From NCBI GenBank assembly GCA_003133325.1, contig PKXA01000102.1, positions 170,116-203,030 of the forward strand: a stretch of 32,915 nt of DNA, read 5' to 3'. The stretch is from Acidimicrobiaceae bacterium. Lineage in GTDB: Bacteria > Actinomycetota > Acidimicrobiia > Acidimicrobiales > RAAP-2. The notes beneath the pieces are model-generated. The model worked only from the letters and a program-made list of their open reading frames with translations. It was not told the DNA's origin and searched no databases. How positions within the stretch are numbered: the first letter of the stretch is position 1; each line of letters begins with the position of its first letter. A program made the translations under genes and the position numbers. Positions 15,943-24,510 of the stretch are shown here, one piece after another.

Positions 15943-17910
15943 TCACCCCGAGGTCGATCCGGCGTCCGTTGCCGTGGTCTTGCCGCCCACGGGATCAGAT
16001 GTGCCGCCATCGGCACGGGTTCCCCTCCGGGTGGACGGGCGATGGACGGTGTGGCCACCGAGGTGCATCCGACCGGCACCGGTCTTCGAGCCGTTCATGC
16101 TGCGACGAACCCGGGAGAGGGTGTGCCCGGCGGCCACCGGCTTGGAGTGACCATTCAGTTTGGACACCGAGTTCACCAGCGACACGTGCGAGAAGGCCTG
16201 AGGGAAGTTTCCGATCAGGCGGCCGGCTACCGGGTCGTACTCCTCGGAGAGCAGCCCCAGATCGTTGCGCAGGGAGAGCAGGCGGTCGAGCATCTGACGG
16301 GCATCATCGGTGCGGCCCAGCAGGGCCAGGCAGTCCGCCAACCAGAACGAGCAAGGCAAGAACGCACCCTCCCGACCGGTCAGACCGTCGACATCGCCGG
16401 AGTCGACCGTCCGGTACCGAAGCACGAAACCGCCGTCGAGCAGTTCCCTCTCCACGGCTTCGATGGTTCCCTGCACCCGTGGGTCGTTGGCGGGAAGGAA
16501 CCCGACCAACGGGATCATCAACAGGCTGGCGTCGAGCTGATCCGATCCGTAGTACTGGGTAAACGAACCCTTGTCGGCGTTGAACCCCTCACGGCAGACC
16601 TGATCGTGGATCTCGGAGCGGACCTTCCTCCATCGGTCCACCGGACCGTCCATCCCGCACTCCTCCACCGTCTTGATGGCCCGATCGATGGCCACCCAGG
16701 CCATGACCTTCGAGTGGGTGAAGTGTCGCCTGGGTCCCCGGACCTCCCAGATGCCGTCGTCGGGATCCCGCCACCCCTTCTCCAGATACTCCATCAATGT
16801 GCACTGCAGTTCCCATGCCGGCAATTCAATGGTGTCGCCCGACTTCAACGCTTCATACAGCGCCGACATCACTTCGCCGTAGACGTCCAGTTGGAACTGT
16901 CCGGCGGCGGCGTTGCCGATGCGGACGGGAGTTGAGCCCTCGTAGCCGGGGAGCCAGTCGACTTCCCACTCGTCGAGGCGGCGTTCGCCAGCGGCTCCGT
17001 ACATGATCTGCATCTGGGAAGGATCGCCGGCGACAGCCCGCAGCAGCCAGTCGCGCCATGCCATCGCTTCCTCATAGAAGCCACCTCGCATCAGTGATTC
17101 AAGAGTGAGTGTGGCATCCCGCAACCAGCAGAAGCGGTAGTCCCAATTCCTCTCACCACCCAGCGTTTCGGGCAGCGAGCTGGTTGCGGCGGCGACAATC
17201 CCCCCGGTCGGCAGGTAGGTCAGCGCCTTGAGAGTGATGAGGGAGCGAACCACCGCCTCTTTGTCAGGGCCCTCATAGGTGCATTGGGATGCCCAGTCGC
17301 GCCACCAGATCTCAGTGTCTTCGATGGCGTAGACCGCGTCGACCGGGCGGGGAGGTTCTTCGGAGGCGGCAAACCACGCCAGTGAGAACGGGACCTGCTG
17401 ACCCTCCGAGACGGTGAATCGGGACACCGTCGACATTCCCTTGCCCTTGGTATGCACCGGCGTCCACAGTGACAACCCATCCGGACCGGCGATGGCGGTC
17501 AGGACGCCGTCGAGCCGCCGCACCCACGGGACGATCTGGCCGTACCCGTAGCGGATGACGAGGTTCATCTCCATGGTGACCTTGCCGCGCACGCCCTCAA
17601 CCAACCGCACCACCTCGGGGTGCCGCTGACGGATCGGCATACAGTCGATCACTCGGACGGTTCCCTCCTCGGTCACGAACTCCGACTCGAGTACCAACGA
17701 GTCGCCCCGGTAATGACGACGGGTAGCGCGGTGCGAACCGACGGGGGCCAACTTCCAGTAGCCGTGCTCCTCAGTTCCGAGAAGCTTCGAAAAGCAGGCA
17801 GCCGAATCGAAGCGGGGCAGACACAGCCAATCGATCGAGCCATCCCGTCCCACCAGCGCGGCCGTGTGGAGATCGCCGATGATTCCGTAGTCCTCCAAGG
17901 GCAGGCTCAC
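15943..17910 (-). CDS. Glycoside hydrolase family 15 protein (glucoamylase or trehalase)
   Basis: 655 residues from the GTG at 17910 (VSLPLEDYGIIGDLHTAALV), the family-typical start; an ATG at 17979, 6 bases after the protease stop, would add a 23-residue basic leader and cannot be excluded. GH15 enzymes release glucose from alpha-glucans or, in actinobacteria, trehalose. Typical stretches: GSIDWLCLPRFDS near the N-terminus, ERNWDYRFCWLRDATLT in the barrel, GERRLDEWEVDWLPGY with the presumed general acid, and GLLSEEYDPVAGRLIGNFPQ with the presumed general base. The C-terminal 50 residues are basic and Gly/Thr-rich, beyond the usual domain end. No signal peptide, so intracellular action is likely; trehalose is then a reasonable substrate (inference). 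Confidence 0.9.
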   Translation of the reverse strand: MSLPLEDYGIIGDLHTAALVGRDGSIDWLCLPRFDSAACFSKLLGTEEHGYWKLAPVGSHRATRRHYRGDSLVLESEFVTEEGTVRVIDCMPIRQRHPEVVRLVEGVRGKVTMEMNLVIRYGYGQIVPWVRRLDGVLTAIAGPDGLSLWTPVHTKGKGMSTVSRFTVSEGQQVPFSLAWFAASEEPPRPVDAVYAIEDTEIWWRDWASQCTYEGPDKEAVVRSLITLKALTYLPTGGIVAAATSSLPETLGGERNWDYRFCWLRDATLTLESLMRGGFYEEAMAWRDWLLRAVAGDPSQMQIMYGAAGERRLDEWEVDWLPGYEGSTPVRIGNAAAGQFQLDVYGEVMSALYEALKSGDTIELPAWELQCTLMEYLEKGWRDPDDGIWEVRGPRRHFTHSKVMAWVAIDRAIKTVEECGMDGPVDRWRKVRSEIHDQVCREGFNADKGSFTQYYGSDQLDASLLMIPLVGFLPANDPRVQGTIEAVERELLDGGFVLRYRTVDSGDVDGLTGREGAFLPCSFWLADCLALLGRTDDARQMLDRLLSLRNDLGLLSEEYDPVAGRLIGNFPQAFSHVSLVNSVSKLNGHSKPVAAGHTLSRVRRSMNGSKTGAGRMHLGGHTVHRPSTRRGTRADGGTSDPVGGKTTATDAGSTSG

Positions 17911-17985
17911 GGTTCTATGTCTAGTCGGACGTGTCTCCGTATGCCGCGCAGGCCGGGGCCGAACCGAGTGACGGAACATCGGTAT

Positions 17986-19158
17986 TCAGCCGTTGGTGCA
18001 CCCTCCGGTACCGACCGTGCCGGTGGTGGACTCGGCCCGTTGGACCCGAGCCAGCACCCCAGGGGAGGTGAGGGCATATCCGATGTTCCCATTGGTGGTC
18101 GAACGGGAGAAGACCACGCCGATCACCTGACCATCGGCTTCGACCAACGGCCCTCCCGAATTCCCGGGACGCACCATGGCCTGAATTTCGTACACGTCAC
18201 GCACGGTGAGCCCCTGGCCGTAGATATCCCTGCCCTGGGCGGAGAACACAGCCATGACACCGGCCGGTGCCACCGTGAATGGGCCCCCACCCGGGTATCC
18301 GAGGACCAGGGCCTGCACCCCACGGGTCACGTCGTTCGGACTGAGAACCAGCGGGTGCTCGCGCAAACCCGGGACCCTCAACACGGCCAGGTCGTAGGAA
18401 GGGTCGAAGAGGACGGTGGAGGTGGCGTACGTCCCCGAGGAATCTTCCACCATGGGGTGTTGGATCCCGGCCACCACGTGTGCATTGGTCACCACCAACC
18501 CGGGCGCCACCACAAATCCGGATCCTTCTTGGATATCGCCGCATCCTGTTCCAACGATCTTCAGGGTGGAAGGTTCGCCGATATTCAAGGCTGCCTGCAT
18601 CTGGGCGTCGCCCGGGAGTGTGACAGGACCCGCAGTGGCCGGAGCCAGTTGGGCGAACACCGGGGGGAAGCCCTCGGCGGAGAGAAACCCCTGTACCCGT
18701 GAAAAGACCGACGGCGGCGCCGGCAGCACGCTGTCGAGAGACCGGATGATCTGGGAGCCGGAGATGGAGGCATTGAGCCGGAGATAGGAACTGTTGACCA
18801 GGGTGCTCGCCACCAACCACGAGGCCAACAGAGACGCAATAACGGCCACCACAACCCCTAAACCGGAGTCGAGAGCGCCAAGACGTCCCCGATGGATCCG
18901 TTTGAAGAGCCTTGCCCCTACCAGTCGCCCGACCCCGCCGCTCAAAATGGCAAGACCTAACATGGTGACGAGTGCGACTGCAGCCCGACTCGTGGATGAA
19001 TGCACCCAGGTGGCGGTCACCGATGCCAGCAACGCTCCCAGGTACAGGCCGATCCAGAATCCCCCGAACGAAAGTACCTGCATCAGACCACCAAGGCGAA
19101 GTCCCTGAATGGCAGCCATCGCCACGACGGCGAGGATCACCAGGTCAACTACATTCAT
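17986..19158 (-). CDS. marP: MarP-like membrane-anchored serine protease
   Basis: 390 residues from the ATG at 19158, preferred over the GTG at 19167 because AGGAGGAG lies about 10 bases upstream. The N-terminal 120 residues form a CvpA-like block of four transmembrane segments; the rest is a trypsin-like periplasmic protease with H227 (TNAHVV), D256 (YDLAVL) and S334 (RPGNSGGPL). C206 and C387 could form the disulfide that controls the mycobacterial protein. MarP (Rv3671c) protects mycobacteria in acid by cleaving a wall hydrolase. Here it heads a run of sugar-metabolism genes, which is not the mycobacterial context. Assignment to the family is firm; the acid-resistance role is inferred. Confidence 0.88.
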   Translation of the reverse strand: MNVVDLVILAVVAMAAIQGLRLGGLMQVLSFGGFWIGLYLGALLASVTATWVHSSTSRAAVALVTMLGLAILSGGVGRLVGARLFKRIHRGRLGALDSGLGVVVAVIASLLASWLVASTLVNSSYLRLNASISGSQIIRSLDSVLPAPPSVFSRVQGFLSAEGFPPVFAQLAPATAGPVTLPGDAQMQAALNIGEPSTLKIVGTGCGDIQEGSGFVVAPGLVVTNAHVVAGIQHPMVEDSSGTYATSTVLFDPSYDLAVLRVPGLREHPLVLSPNDVTRGVQALVLGYPGGGPFTVAPAGVMAVFSAQGRDIYGQGLTVRDVYEIQAMVRPGNSGGPLVEADGQVIGVVFSRSTTNGNIGYALTSPGVLARVQRAESTTGTVGTGGCTNG

Positions 19159-19379
19159 GCCGTCCACTCCTCCTCAGGTCCAGAAGTGGCAGGAGCATGC
19201 CAGGGAAGTTCGATCACCGTCGGACCACGGTAGACGGCGAACTACCCGCGGTGAAATCGATGCTTGAAGAAATCCTGCACATGTGGTGCATGCGTGGCAA
19301 GATCACGTGCAACGAGGCCAGTAGATCGCCCTCATCGCCTACCGACCGGACCGAACCCCCCAAGAGATCGGACTTCACG

Positions 19380-20123
19380 ATGACCGATGCCAGTCCTCCT
19401 CCCCCCAGCGAGCACCCACTCCAACCACCTGTACCCCCGCCACCGCCCCCGGTAGCTCCCCGACCCCCGGTTGCACCTCCACCTCCGTATGGTCAGCCCC
19501 CGGCAGGCGCCCCTCCGTATGGTCAGCCGCCGGCAGGCGCTCCTCCGTATGGTCAGCCGCCGGCAGGCGCTCCCTACGGCTACATGACAGGACCGGTGGG
19601 CGCCCCTCCGTATGGCCAGCCGCCGGCAGGGTCTCCCTACGGGTACGTGACCGGGCCCGTTGACAGCCAGGGCCGTCCTCTGGCCGAATGGTGGCAGCGT
19701 GCGGTGGCCATCATCATCGACGGAATCATTCTCGGTGTCGTATTTGCGGTTCTGCGCGGGATCTTCGGTGGCGGCAACTCGGTCGTCTTCAACTCCAACG
19801 GCTCTACTGTTGTCCACACCGGCCACCTGATCATCGCCGAGATCATTGAGATTCTGCTCACCCTCGCGTACTTCGGAATTCTCGACGGAGGCGAAAAAGG
19901 TCAAACCTTGGGAAAGCTTGCCTTGGGCATTGCCACCCGCGACATCGACGGCGGTGGGCCCATCGGAACGGGACGTGCAGTGCTTCGTCGATTCATCTAC
20001 AGCATTCTGTGGATCGCCTTCTTCATTCCGGGATTGATCAATGCGCTGTCACCTTTGTGGGACAGCCGTCGCCAGGCCTGGCACGACAAGGTCGCATCTT
20101 CTGACGTCATCAAAGTCCGCTAA
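19380..20123 (+). CDS. RDD-family membrane protein with proline-rich repeat head
   Basis: 247 residues from the ATG at 19380. Residues 1-95 are Pro/Gly/Tyr-rich, with four near-identical [10 protein letters not shown] units and two YGY-TGPV units. The rest is an RDD domain: [21 protein letters not shown], a second segment [17 protein letters not shown], the [11 protein letters not shown] loop, [11 protein letters not shown] and the closing [16 protein letters not shown] proteins are small polytopic proteins of mostly unknown role (some are linked to ion transport or envelope stress). The head resembles cytoplasmic proline-rich tails of actinobacterial membrane proteins. It is divergent from marP and 13 bases upstream of the lipoprotein gene. 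Confidence 0.85.
   Translation: MTDASPPPPSEHPLQPPVPPPPPPVAPRPPVAPPPPYGQPPAGAPPYGQPPAGAPPYGQPPAGAPYGYMTGPVGAPPYGQPPAGSPYGYVTGPVDSQGRPLAEWWQRAVAIIIDGIILGVVFAVLRGIFGGGNSVVFNSNGSTVVHTGHLIIAEIIEILLTLAYFGILDGGEKGQTLGKLALGIATRDIDGGGPIGTGRAVLRRFIYSILWIAFFIPGLINALSPLWDSRRQAWHDKVASSDVIKVR
19482..19634 (+). repeat. 30-bp coding repeats in RDD gene
   Basis: Three head-to-tail 30-bp units (19482-19511, 19512-19541, 19542-19571) begin CCTCCGTATGGTCAGCC, each coding [11 protein letters not shown] fourth, slightly diverged unit lies at 19605-19634. Near identity at the DNA level suggests recent expansion and possible length variation between strains. Confidence 0.85.
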
Positions 20124-20136
20124 CCGAAGTACCATC

Positions 20137-21429
20137 ATGAGGGGTACATTGCAGGGAAAGCGGGGTACACCCCTGCGGGGAAAGCGAAGCGCCCTCATGG
20201 TGGTGGGTCCGGCTGTAGCCATCCTTGCTGCGTGCTCGTCGGGTTCCGCCGGCCACTCCTCGGGAGCACCGTCGACCACCCAAGCCACCATCGCGTTTGC
20301 CTCTGGATCGCCGTGGAGCGGTTCGTTGCTACCGGTGGCGGCACCGACCCCCACCAATTCAATTGTGGCGGTCACCTGTGCCACGGCCTCAAAATGTTGG
20401 GGGGTCGGCTCGACCGTCGGGAGTGGCGGCGCACCCAACGGTGCCGCAGTGATCGCCACCGCCAACGGAGGAAAGAGCTGGTTGAATCAATCCATCCCGG
20501 CCACTGCCGGATACCTCGCGGACATTGCCTGCAGCAGCCAGCTCCAATGCGTGGCAGTGGGCCAGGGTCAGAGCAATCAGGGCGTCAGCATCTTCACGAC
20601 CAACGGTGGTGCCACCTGGGCCCAGTCTCCGGTGCCTCCCGCCATCAGCGACATGACCGCAGTGTCCTGCAATTCCGATCGCCGTTGCATGGCCGTCGGC
20701 GCTCTCATTACCGGCAATGCCGCACTCGTCTCGATGTCAGCAGGTGCAACGTGGAATCAGGTGGGAACCTTGTCGAATGGCGCCGTCGGGGCCAGTGGTG
20801 TCTCGTGCATCGACGATCAACATTGCTGGGTGACAGGTCACACCGCCGCGGGTACCAACCAGGTGGCCGGTGCGTTGGTCGGCACATCGAACGCTGGCAC
20901 CACGTGGGTCTCCCTGCCGATTCCGCCTGGATCCGGCTTTTTGAATGCAGTCTCATGTGTCCCCGGACCGGCCGACAGCGTCGGTTCATTGCCCGGCAGT
21001 CAGGTCACCGTCCCCACGTCCACACCCACGCCACCCACGACCAGCCTGCCGACGGTCGGAGTGACCGGAGTTCGCTGCACGGTGGTCGGCACCACCGCCC
21101 ATACCCAGGGTGTGGCTCGCACCGGCCACGGATTGGTCTTCACCACCGACAACGGGGGTGGCACTTGGGCCAGCCAGCCGATACCCCCCTCGATAGCGGG
21201 ACTCTCCAGTGTTTCGTGCGTCGCCGACTACACGTGCGTGACAGTGGGAAGCACCACCACCACCTCACCGGCGGCCGGGGTCCTGCTCTTCACCGGACCG
21301 ATGGCCAAGGCCTGGAAACATGCGACCACCATCACCTCACCCGAACCACTCTTAGGGGTCACCTGCATCTCCACGTCGCACTGTGTAGCAGTCGGAGAGT
21401 CGATCATCGAGAGCCTGAACGGGGCGTGA
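20137..21429 (+). CDS. Lipoprotein with BNR/YCF48-like propeller, paired cysteines in each blade
   Basis: 430 residues. A basic N-terminus, hydrophobic stretch and lipobox ILAAC-S (C33) mark an exported lipoprotein. After it come about seven repeats of the pattern V-[ST]-C-x(5)-C-x-[AV]-G followed by a T-x-GG-x-[TS]-W blade motif, for example AVSCNSDRRCMAVGA and FTTNGGATWAQ. This is the sialidase/HCF136-type beta-propeller, here with two cysteines six positions apart per blade (VTCATASKC, IACSSQLQC, VSCIDDQHC, VSCVADYTC, VTCISTSHC). Paired disulfides in each blade are inferred. Binding partner unknown. Probably co-transcribed with the RDD gene. Confidence 0.8.
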   Translation: MRGTLQGKRGTPLRGKRSALMVVGPAVAILAACSSGSAGHSSGAPSTTQATIAFASGSPWSGSLLPVAAPTPTNSIVAVTCATASKCWGVGSTVGSGGAPNGAAVIATANGGKSWLNQSIPATAGYLADIACSSQLQCVAVGQGQSNQGVSIFTTNGGATWAQSPVPPAISDMTAVSCNSDRRCMAVGALITGNAALVSMSAGATWNQVGTLSNGAVGASGVSCIDDQHCWVTGHTAAGTNQVAGALVGTSNAGTTWVSLPIPPGSGFLNAVSCVPGPADSVGSLPGSQVTVPTSTPTPPTTSLPTVGVTGVRCTVVGTTAHTQGVARTGHGLVFTTDNGGGTWASQPIPPSIAGLSSVSCVADYTCVTVGSTTTTSPAAGVLLFTGPMAKAWKHATTITSPEPLLGVTCISTSHCVAVGESIIESLNGA

Positions 21430-21477
21430 GCGGTTCGGCCGGACACATGCCGGGGCGAGCGCTCTGGGGGCGAGCCC

Positions 21478-22542
21478 GTGCCTGATGACAAGACCATGGT
21501 CACTGAACTCGGGACAGCGCTCGGCACCCTCGGGTTTCCCGACCTCTCCAGCGCATTGGCCGGGCGACCTCACGAACTGCGGATCGAAAGTGAGACGTGG
21601 GATCGGCTCGAGACTGTCCACACCGGAAAGGGATTCGCAGTTGAATTCGGCGTTGCCTTCGAGAACGGGCAGGCTCTGTTGGCGGCTCCTGATGGCTTAC
21701 GGGGTCGCAAGCCCAGGATCATCGAATGGACCGGCGCTCGCCGGGCCCCGGGTGACGAAGTTGCACCGATTGATCTCCGCATCGACCACGTGTACCTGAT
21801 CAGTTGCAAGTACGAATCCGACATTCTGGCCAATACTTCCCCCGCCCGCCTGTTTGAAGGCTTGCTGGCGATGTCCGGGACGTGGAATCGCGATGACTGG
21901 TTCGAGGCGGTGGCGTTCGATGAGCTCATAGCGCTCTATGGCGGTTGCTTGGCGGCTACCGGGCTGATCCATTTCCCCGCCACCCCAGGTCTCTGCACCC
22001 GAGCGCAGCACCGGGAGCTTCGGGACGCGCTCACCGGTCGCACCTACCCGAACGAGGAGACCAGGGCCGCGTACCGCACCCTGTGCCGCACGGTGAGCAC
22101 CGTGTCAGCCCAACGCTGGGAGAGTCAGCTGCGAGAAGCCGACATCGGATCCGAGGTCATGGTGTGGCGCCTACTGCGGATCGGCAGTGCTCCCTACTTC
22201 GTACTCGGAATTGACCGGCATACCGGGCTACCCGTGCAGTACCGGATTGCCAGCCCATGGGACTGGCGGGATGAGTTCGAGGTTCTCGAATTCGTGGTGA
22301 CGGCCGGCGGGGCTGGCCAACCCCGCGTCGACTGGACATGTCGCTACCGTCCGCGCCAACCCGGGCCCCATCAGCCGCGCACGGTCGCCGGACACATCGA
22401 GATCCGGTGGAGCCACGGGCGTTTTGCCCAGCCTCCCGAAGCCAAGATCTACCTCGATACACCCATGGACGAACTGCCGGGGTATCACCGACTATCCGAG
22501 GTCGACGAGCCGCAGCTCACATTGTGGTCAACGACCGCATAG
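21478..22542 (+). CDS. Conserved-looking protein of unknown function with nuclease-like core
   Basis: 354 residues from the GTG at 21478 (GGGGG 8 bases upstream); an ATG at 21496 would shorten it by 6. Cytoplasmic, no membrane segments. Residues 53-113 run as strand E56FGVAF, strand IIEWTG (E83), then PID99LRID103HVYLISCK111Y, which resembles the core of PD-(D/E)XK nucleases, although the acid in the final motif would be a serine. The rest is mixed alpha/beta with many Trp and Arg residues (WDWRDEFEVLEF). I recall similar actinobacterial hypothetical proteins with a DHVYL-SCKY motif but no assigned function. The stop lies inside a 27-bp tandem duplication. Confidence 0.75.
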   Translation: MPDDKTMVTELGTALGTLGFPDLSSALAGRPHELRIESETWDRLETVHTGKGFAVEFGVAFENGQALLAAPDGLRGRKPRIIEWTGARRAPGDEVAPIDLRIDHVYLISCKYESDILANTSPARLFEGLLAMSGTWNRDDWFEAVAFDELIALYGGCLAATGLIHFPATPGLCTRAQHRELRDALTGRTYPNEETRAAYRTLCRTVSTVSAQRWESQLREADIGSEVMVWRLLRIGSAPYFVLGIDRHTGLPVQYRIASPWDWRDEFEVLEFVVTAGGAGQPRVDWTCRYRPRQPGPHQPRTVAGHIEIRWSHGRFAQPPEAKIYLDTPMDELPGYHRLSEVDEPQLTLWSTTA

Positions 22543-22570
22543 ATCACATTGTGGTCAACGACCGCATAGA
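22517..22570 (+). repeat. 27-bp tandem duplication spanning the gene end
   Basis: Two exact 27-bp copies lie side by side at 22517-22543 and 22544-22570, starting TCACATTGTGGTCAACGACC. The first copy contains the stop codon of the preceding gene, so the second copy is a non-coding echo of its last codons. The four bases after it begin a third unit. Confidence 0.95.
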
Positions 22571-22815
22571 TCACCCCATACCGAGAGGGTCAGCGACGAG
22601 GGCCCGAGCACGGGATCATTGACCACACGATTGACCTCTTCCATCAACCGATTGCGGTGATGGGCGACAATTTCACTCCATTCGCCAACCACGTTGGCGA
22701 GGAGAACTTCAAAGATGGAGGTCAACTTCCGGGAGATCTGTCGGCGGTCAACCCCGTTCCGAGCAATTTCGGTGAATGGCAAGTCGGCCAGAGTCACAGC
22801 GAGTCGCGCCGCCAC
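22555..22815 (-). CDS. Possible small hypothetical protein
   Basis: 86 codons from a GTG at 22815 with no visible ribosome-binding site. The middle (RKLTSIFEVLLANVVGEWSE-IVAHHRNRLMEEVNR) looks like amphipathic helix, and no better frame covers this 300-base gap. It overlaps part of the 27-bp duplication. Third-position GC is lower than in neighbours, so this may be a spurious or decayed frame. No family recognised. Confidence 0.3.
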   Translation of the reverse strand: MAARLAVTLADLPFTEIARNGVDRRQISRKLTSIFEVLLANVVGEWSEIVAHHRNRLMEEVNRVVNDPVLGPSSLTLSVWGDLCGR

Positions 22816-22875
22816 TGGTGAAGGTGCCCCGTTACCGGGAACTCTTGTGATCGGGGACCCGCGCCTGCACGGGAC

Positions 22876-24162
22876 TCATTCGGGAGACATTCCTGAAGGA
22901 CCCGACGCCGGGGGTGGAACCTCGTCAGGATGAGCCGGCCCTTGCGGTTCGGACGGGGCGGTGCCGGCGGAGCCTCCCACCTCCAACCTGGCCGCATACC
23001 GCCGCAAACCGCGTAAACCGGTGGCGGGAAAAATGAGCACCGAAAGGATGCCGACGGCGATGAGAGCCGCGGCGTCCTCGGGCACCATCCGGTGGGCGGA
23101 GACTCCGATATCCGCAATCACCACGATGAGAGGCAGGCCGGTGGCCGAGAAGAGTGCCAGGGGGATCAACTGACCCTTGGGTAGGAACTTGCGGTACACA
23201 AACAGGGCCGGCAATCCCCTGATCACCAAGATGAGGAATAGGAAGAGTGGGATCTGAAGCAGAGCGCTCGGCTTGTGGATAAGGGAATGGAGATCAAATT
23301 GCATTCCACTCACCACAAAGAAGATCGGCACCAGAAACCCAAATCCAATGGCCTCGAGCTTTTCCCGGATCACCATGCCGTCTTCGCCGGCGGAGAACAG
23401 ACGCACCACAATCCCGGCGGCAAACGCCCCCAACAGCACGTCAAGGCCGAGCTCGAATGCCAAATAGACCAGCAGCAGGATGAGGAGCACCGATAGCCGG
23501 ACCGGGAGTTGCGCACTGGAGTGGAGATTGCGGCTGAGCATGGCCACCACCCGAGGTGGTTGGGTACGGGTGGCCAACAGCGCAGCCCCGGCCGCAGTGG
23601 CGACAAAGAAGAACAACAGGGCAATGGTGACCAGTGGATCGCGCTCGGTCAGGAATACGGCAACCGCCACGATCGGGCCGAACTCACCAACAGTGCCGAC
23701 CGCCATCACATGACGACCGAATTGGGTGTCGAAGACGCTGGCATCGCGAAGCACCGGCAACAAGGTCCCGAGTGCCGTGGTGGTGAGGCTCAAGCCCAAC
23801 ACCACCGGGTCATGTACCAGCCCCGTCGACACCAACGCCAAGGCGATGGCCACGGCCAGACTGGCTGAGGCAACCCAACCCAGAGAAGCCAGGCGCAATG
23901 GACGCCCCCGAATTCGCAGGAGATCCAGCTCGAAGCCGGCCAGGAACATGAGAAAGGCCAGGCCCAAATCGGAAAAACCATTGACCACATCACCGGTGTG
24001 GGCCAGCTTCAAGACGTCGGGTCCCACGATGATTCCCAGTCCGAGTTCAAAGACGACTCCGGGGATCCCCAGCTTCCGGGTCATCTCGGCCAGAATCGGT
24101 GAGATCACCGCGATGCAACCAATCAGGACAAGGGTGGGGATCCAGGAAGAGACCACTGACAC
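22876..24162 (-). CDS. CPA2-type cation/proton antiporter
   Basis: 428 residues with about 12 transmembrane segments, matching the Na+/H+ exchanger (KefB/CPA2) family. Typical stretches are LGIPGVVFELGLGIIVGP in the second segment, FLMFLAGFELDLLRIR, the unwound-helix region TTTALGTLLPVLRDA and VGEFGPIVAVAVFL, and GAFAAGIVVRLF and FGFLVPIFFVVSGMQFDL in the second half. No RCK/TrkA-N domain follows; the short Pro/Gly-rich tail ends the protein. It probably exchanges K+ or Na+ for H+ across the cytoplasmic membrane. The GTG at 24162 is used; a second GTG lies two codons on. Confidence 0.9.
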   Translation of the reverse strand: MSVVSSWIPTLVLIGCIAVISPILAEMTRKLGIPGVVFELGLGIIVGPDVLKLAHTGDVVNGFSDLGLAFLMFLAGFELDLLRIRGRPLRLASLGWVASASLAVAIALALVSTGLVHDPVVLGLSLTTTALGTLLPVLRDASVFDTQFGRHVMAVGTVGEFGPIVAVAVFLTERDPLVTIALLFFFVATAAGAALLATRTQPPRVVAMLSRNLHSSAQLPVRLSVLLILLLVYLAFELGLDVLLGAFAAGIVVRLFSAGEDGMVIREKLEAIGFGFLVPIFFVVSGMQFDLHSLIHKPSALLQIPLFLFLILVIRGLPALFVYRKFLPKGQLIPLALFSATGLPLIVVIADIGVSAHRMVPEDAAALIAVGILSVLIFPATGLRGLRRYAARLEVGGSAGTAPSEPQGPAHPDEVPPPASGPSGMSPE

Positions 24163-24510
24163 CTACCGTCGTCGGAGAAGCGCGGTGAAGCCCCGGCCCG
24201 AGCCCTCGGCCGGTGATGGGAATCCGCACTCCACAGCTGGGCAGTGTATCTGGGGACCCGGAAGGGCATCTTCTGGTCGGGGGTGGACGCCTCCAAACGC
24301 ACTGGTCACACGGCAGGACGTGGCGCGCCCCCCTTGCCGGTCCTTCCCCAGCTAAAGTTGACACTCTGGTGGCCGACGCTCATGGAATCGCGAGAATGTA
24401 CCTGACCGTAAGAGTCACTCGCTCACTACACAATCAGCCCCAGTAGCCAGTGTTGGTCCACCGTACGCGATCGTTGCTCCGCTCTCCCCGCGTCACTAGT
24501 CAGGGTGGGC
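24163..24510. other. 348-base divergent intergenic region
   Basis: It separates the antiporter and the phosphodiester glycosidase gene, which point away from each other, so promoters for both are expected here. A TTGACA hexamer at 24358-24363 is the only good -35-like match on the plus strand; the best -10-like sequence behind it (TGGAAT, 19 bases on) is poor. No RNA gene or riboswitch was recognised. Confidence 0.4.

Noticed and set aside
15691-16935. Plus-strand 414-codon ORF over the dehydrogenase and GH15 genes
   Set aside because: It crosses two clear minus-strand enzyme genes and shows no domain.
22829-22857. CCCCG/CGGGG stem after the antiporter gene as terminator
   Set aside because: The stem is only 5 bp plus a bulge, with a loop of about 20 bases; too weak to call.
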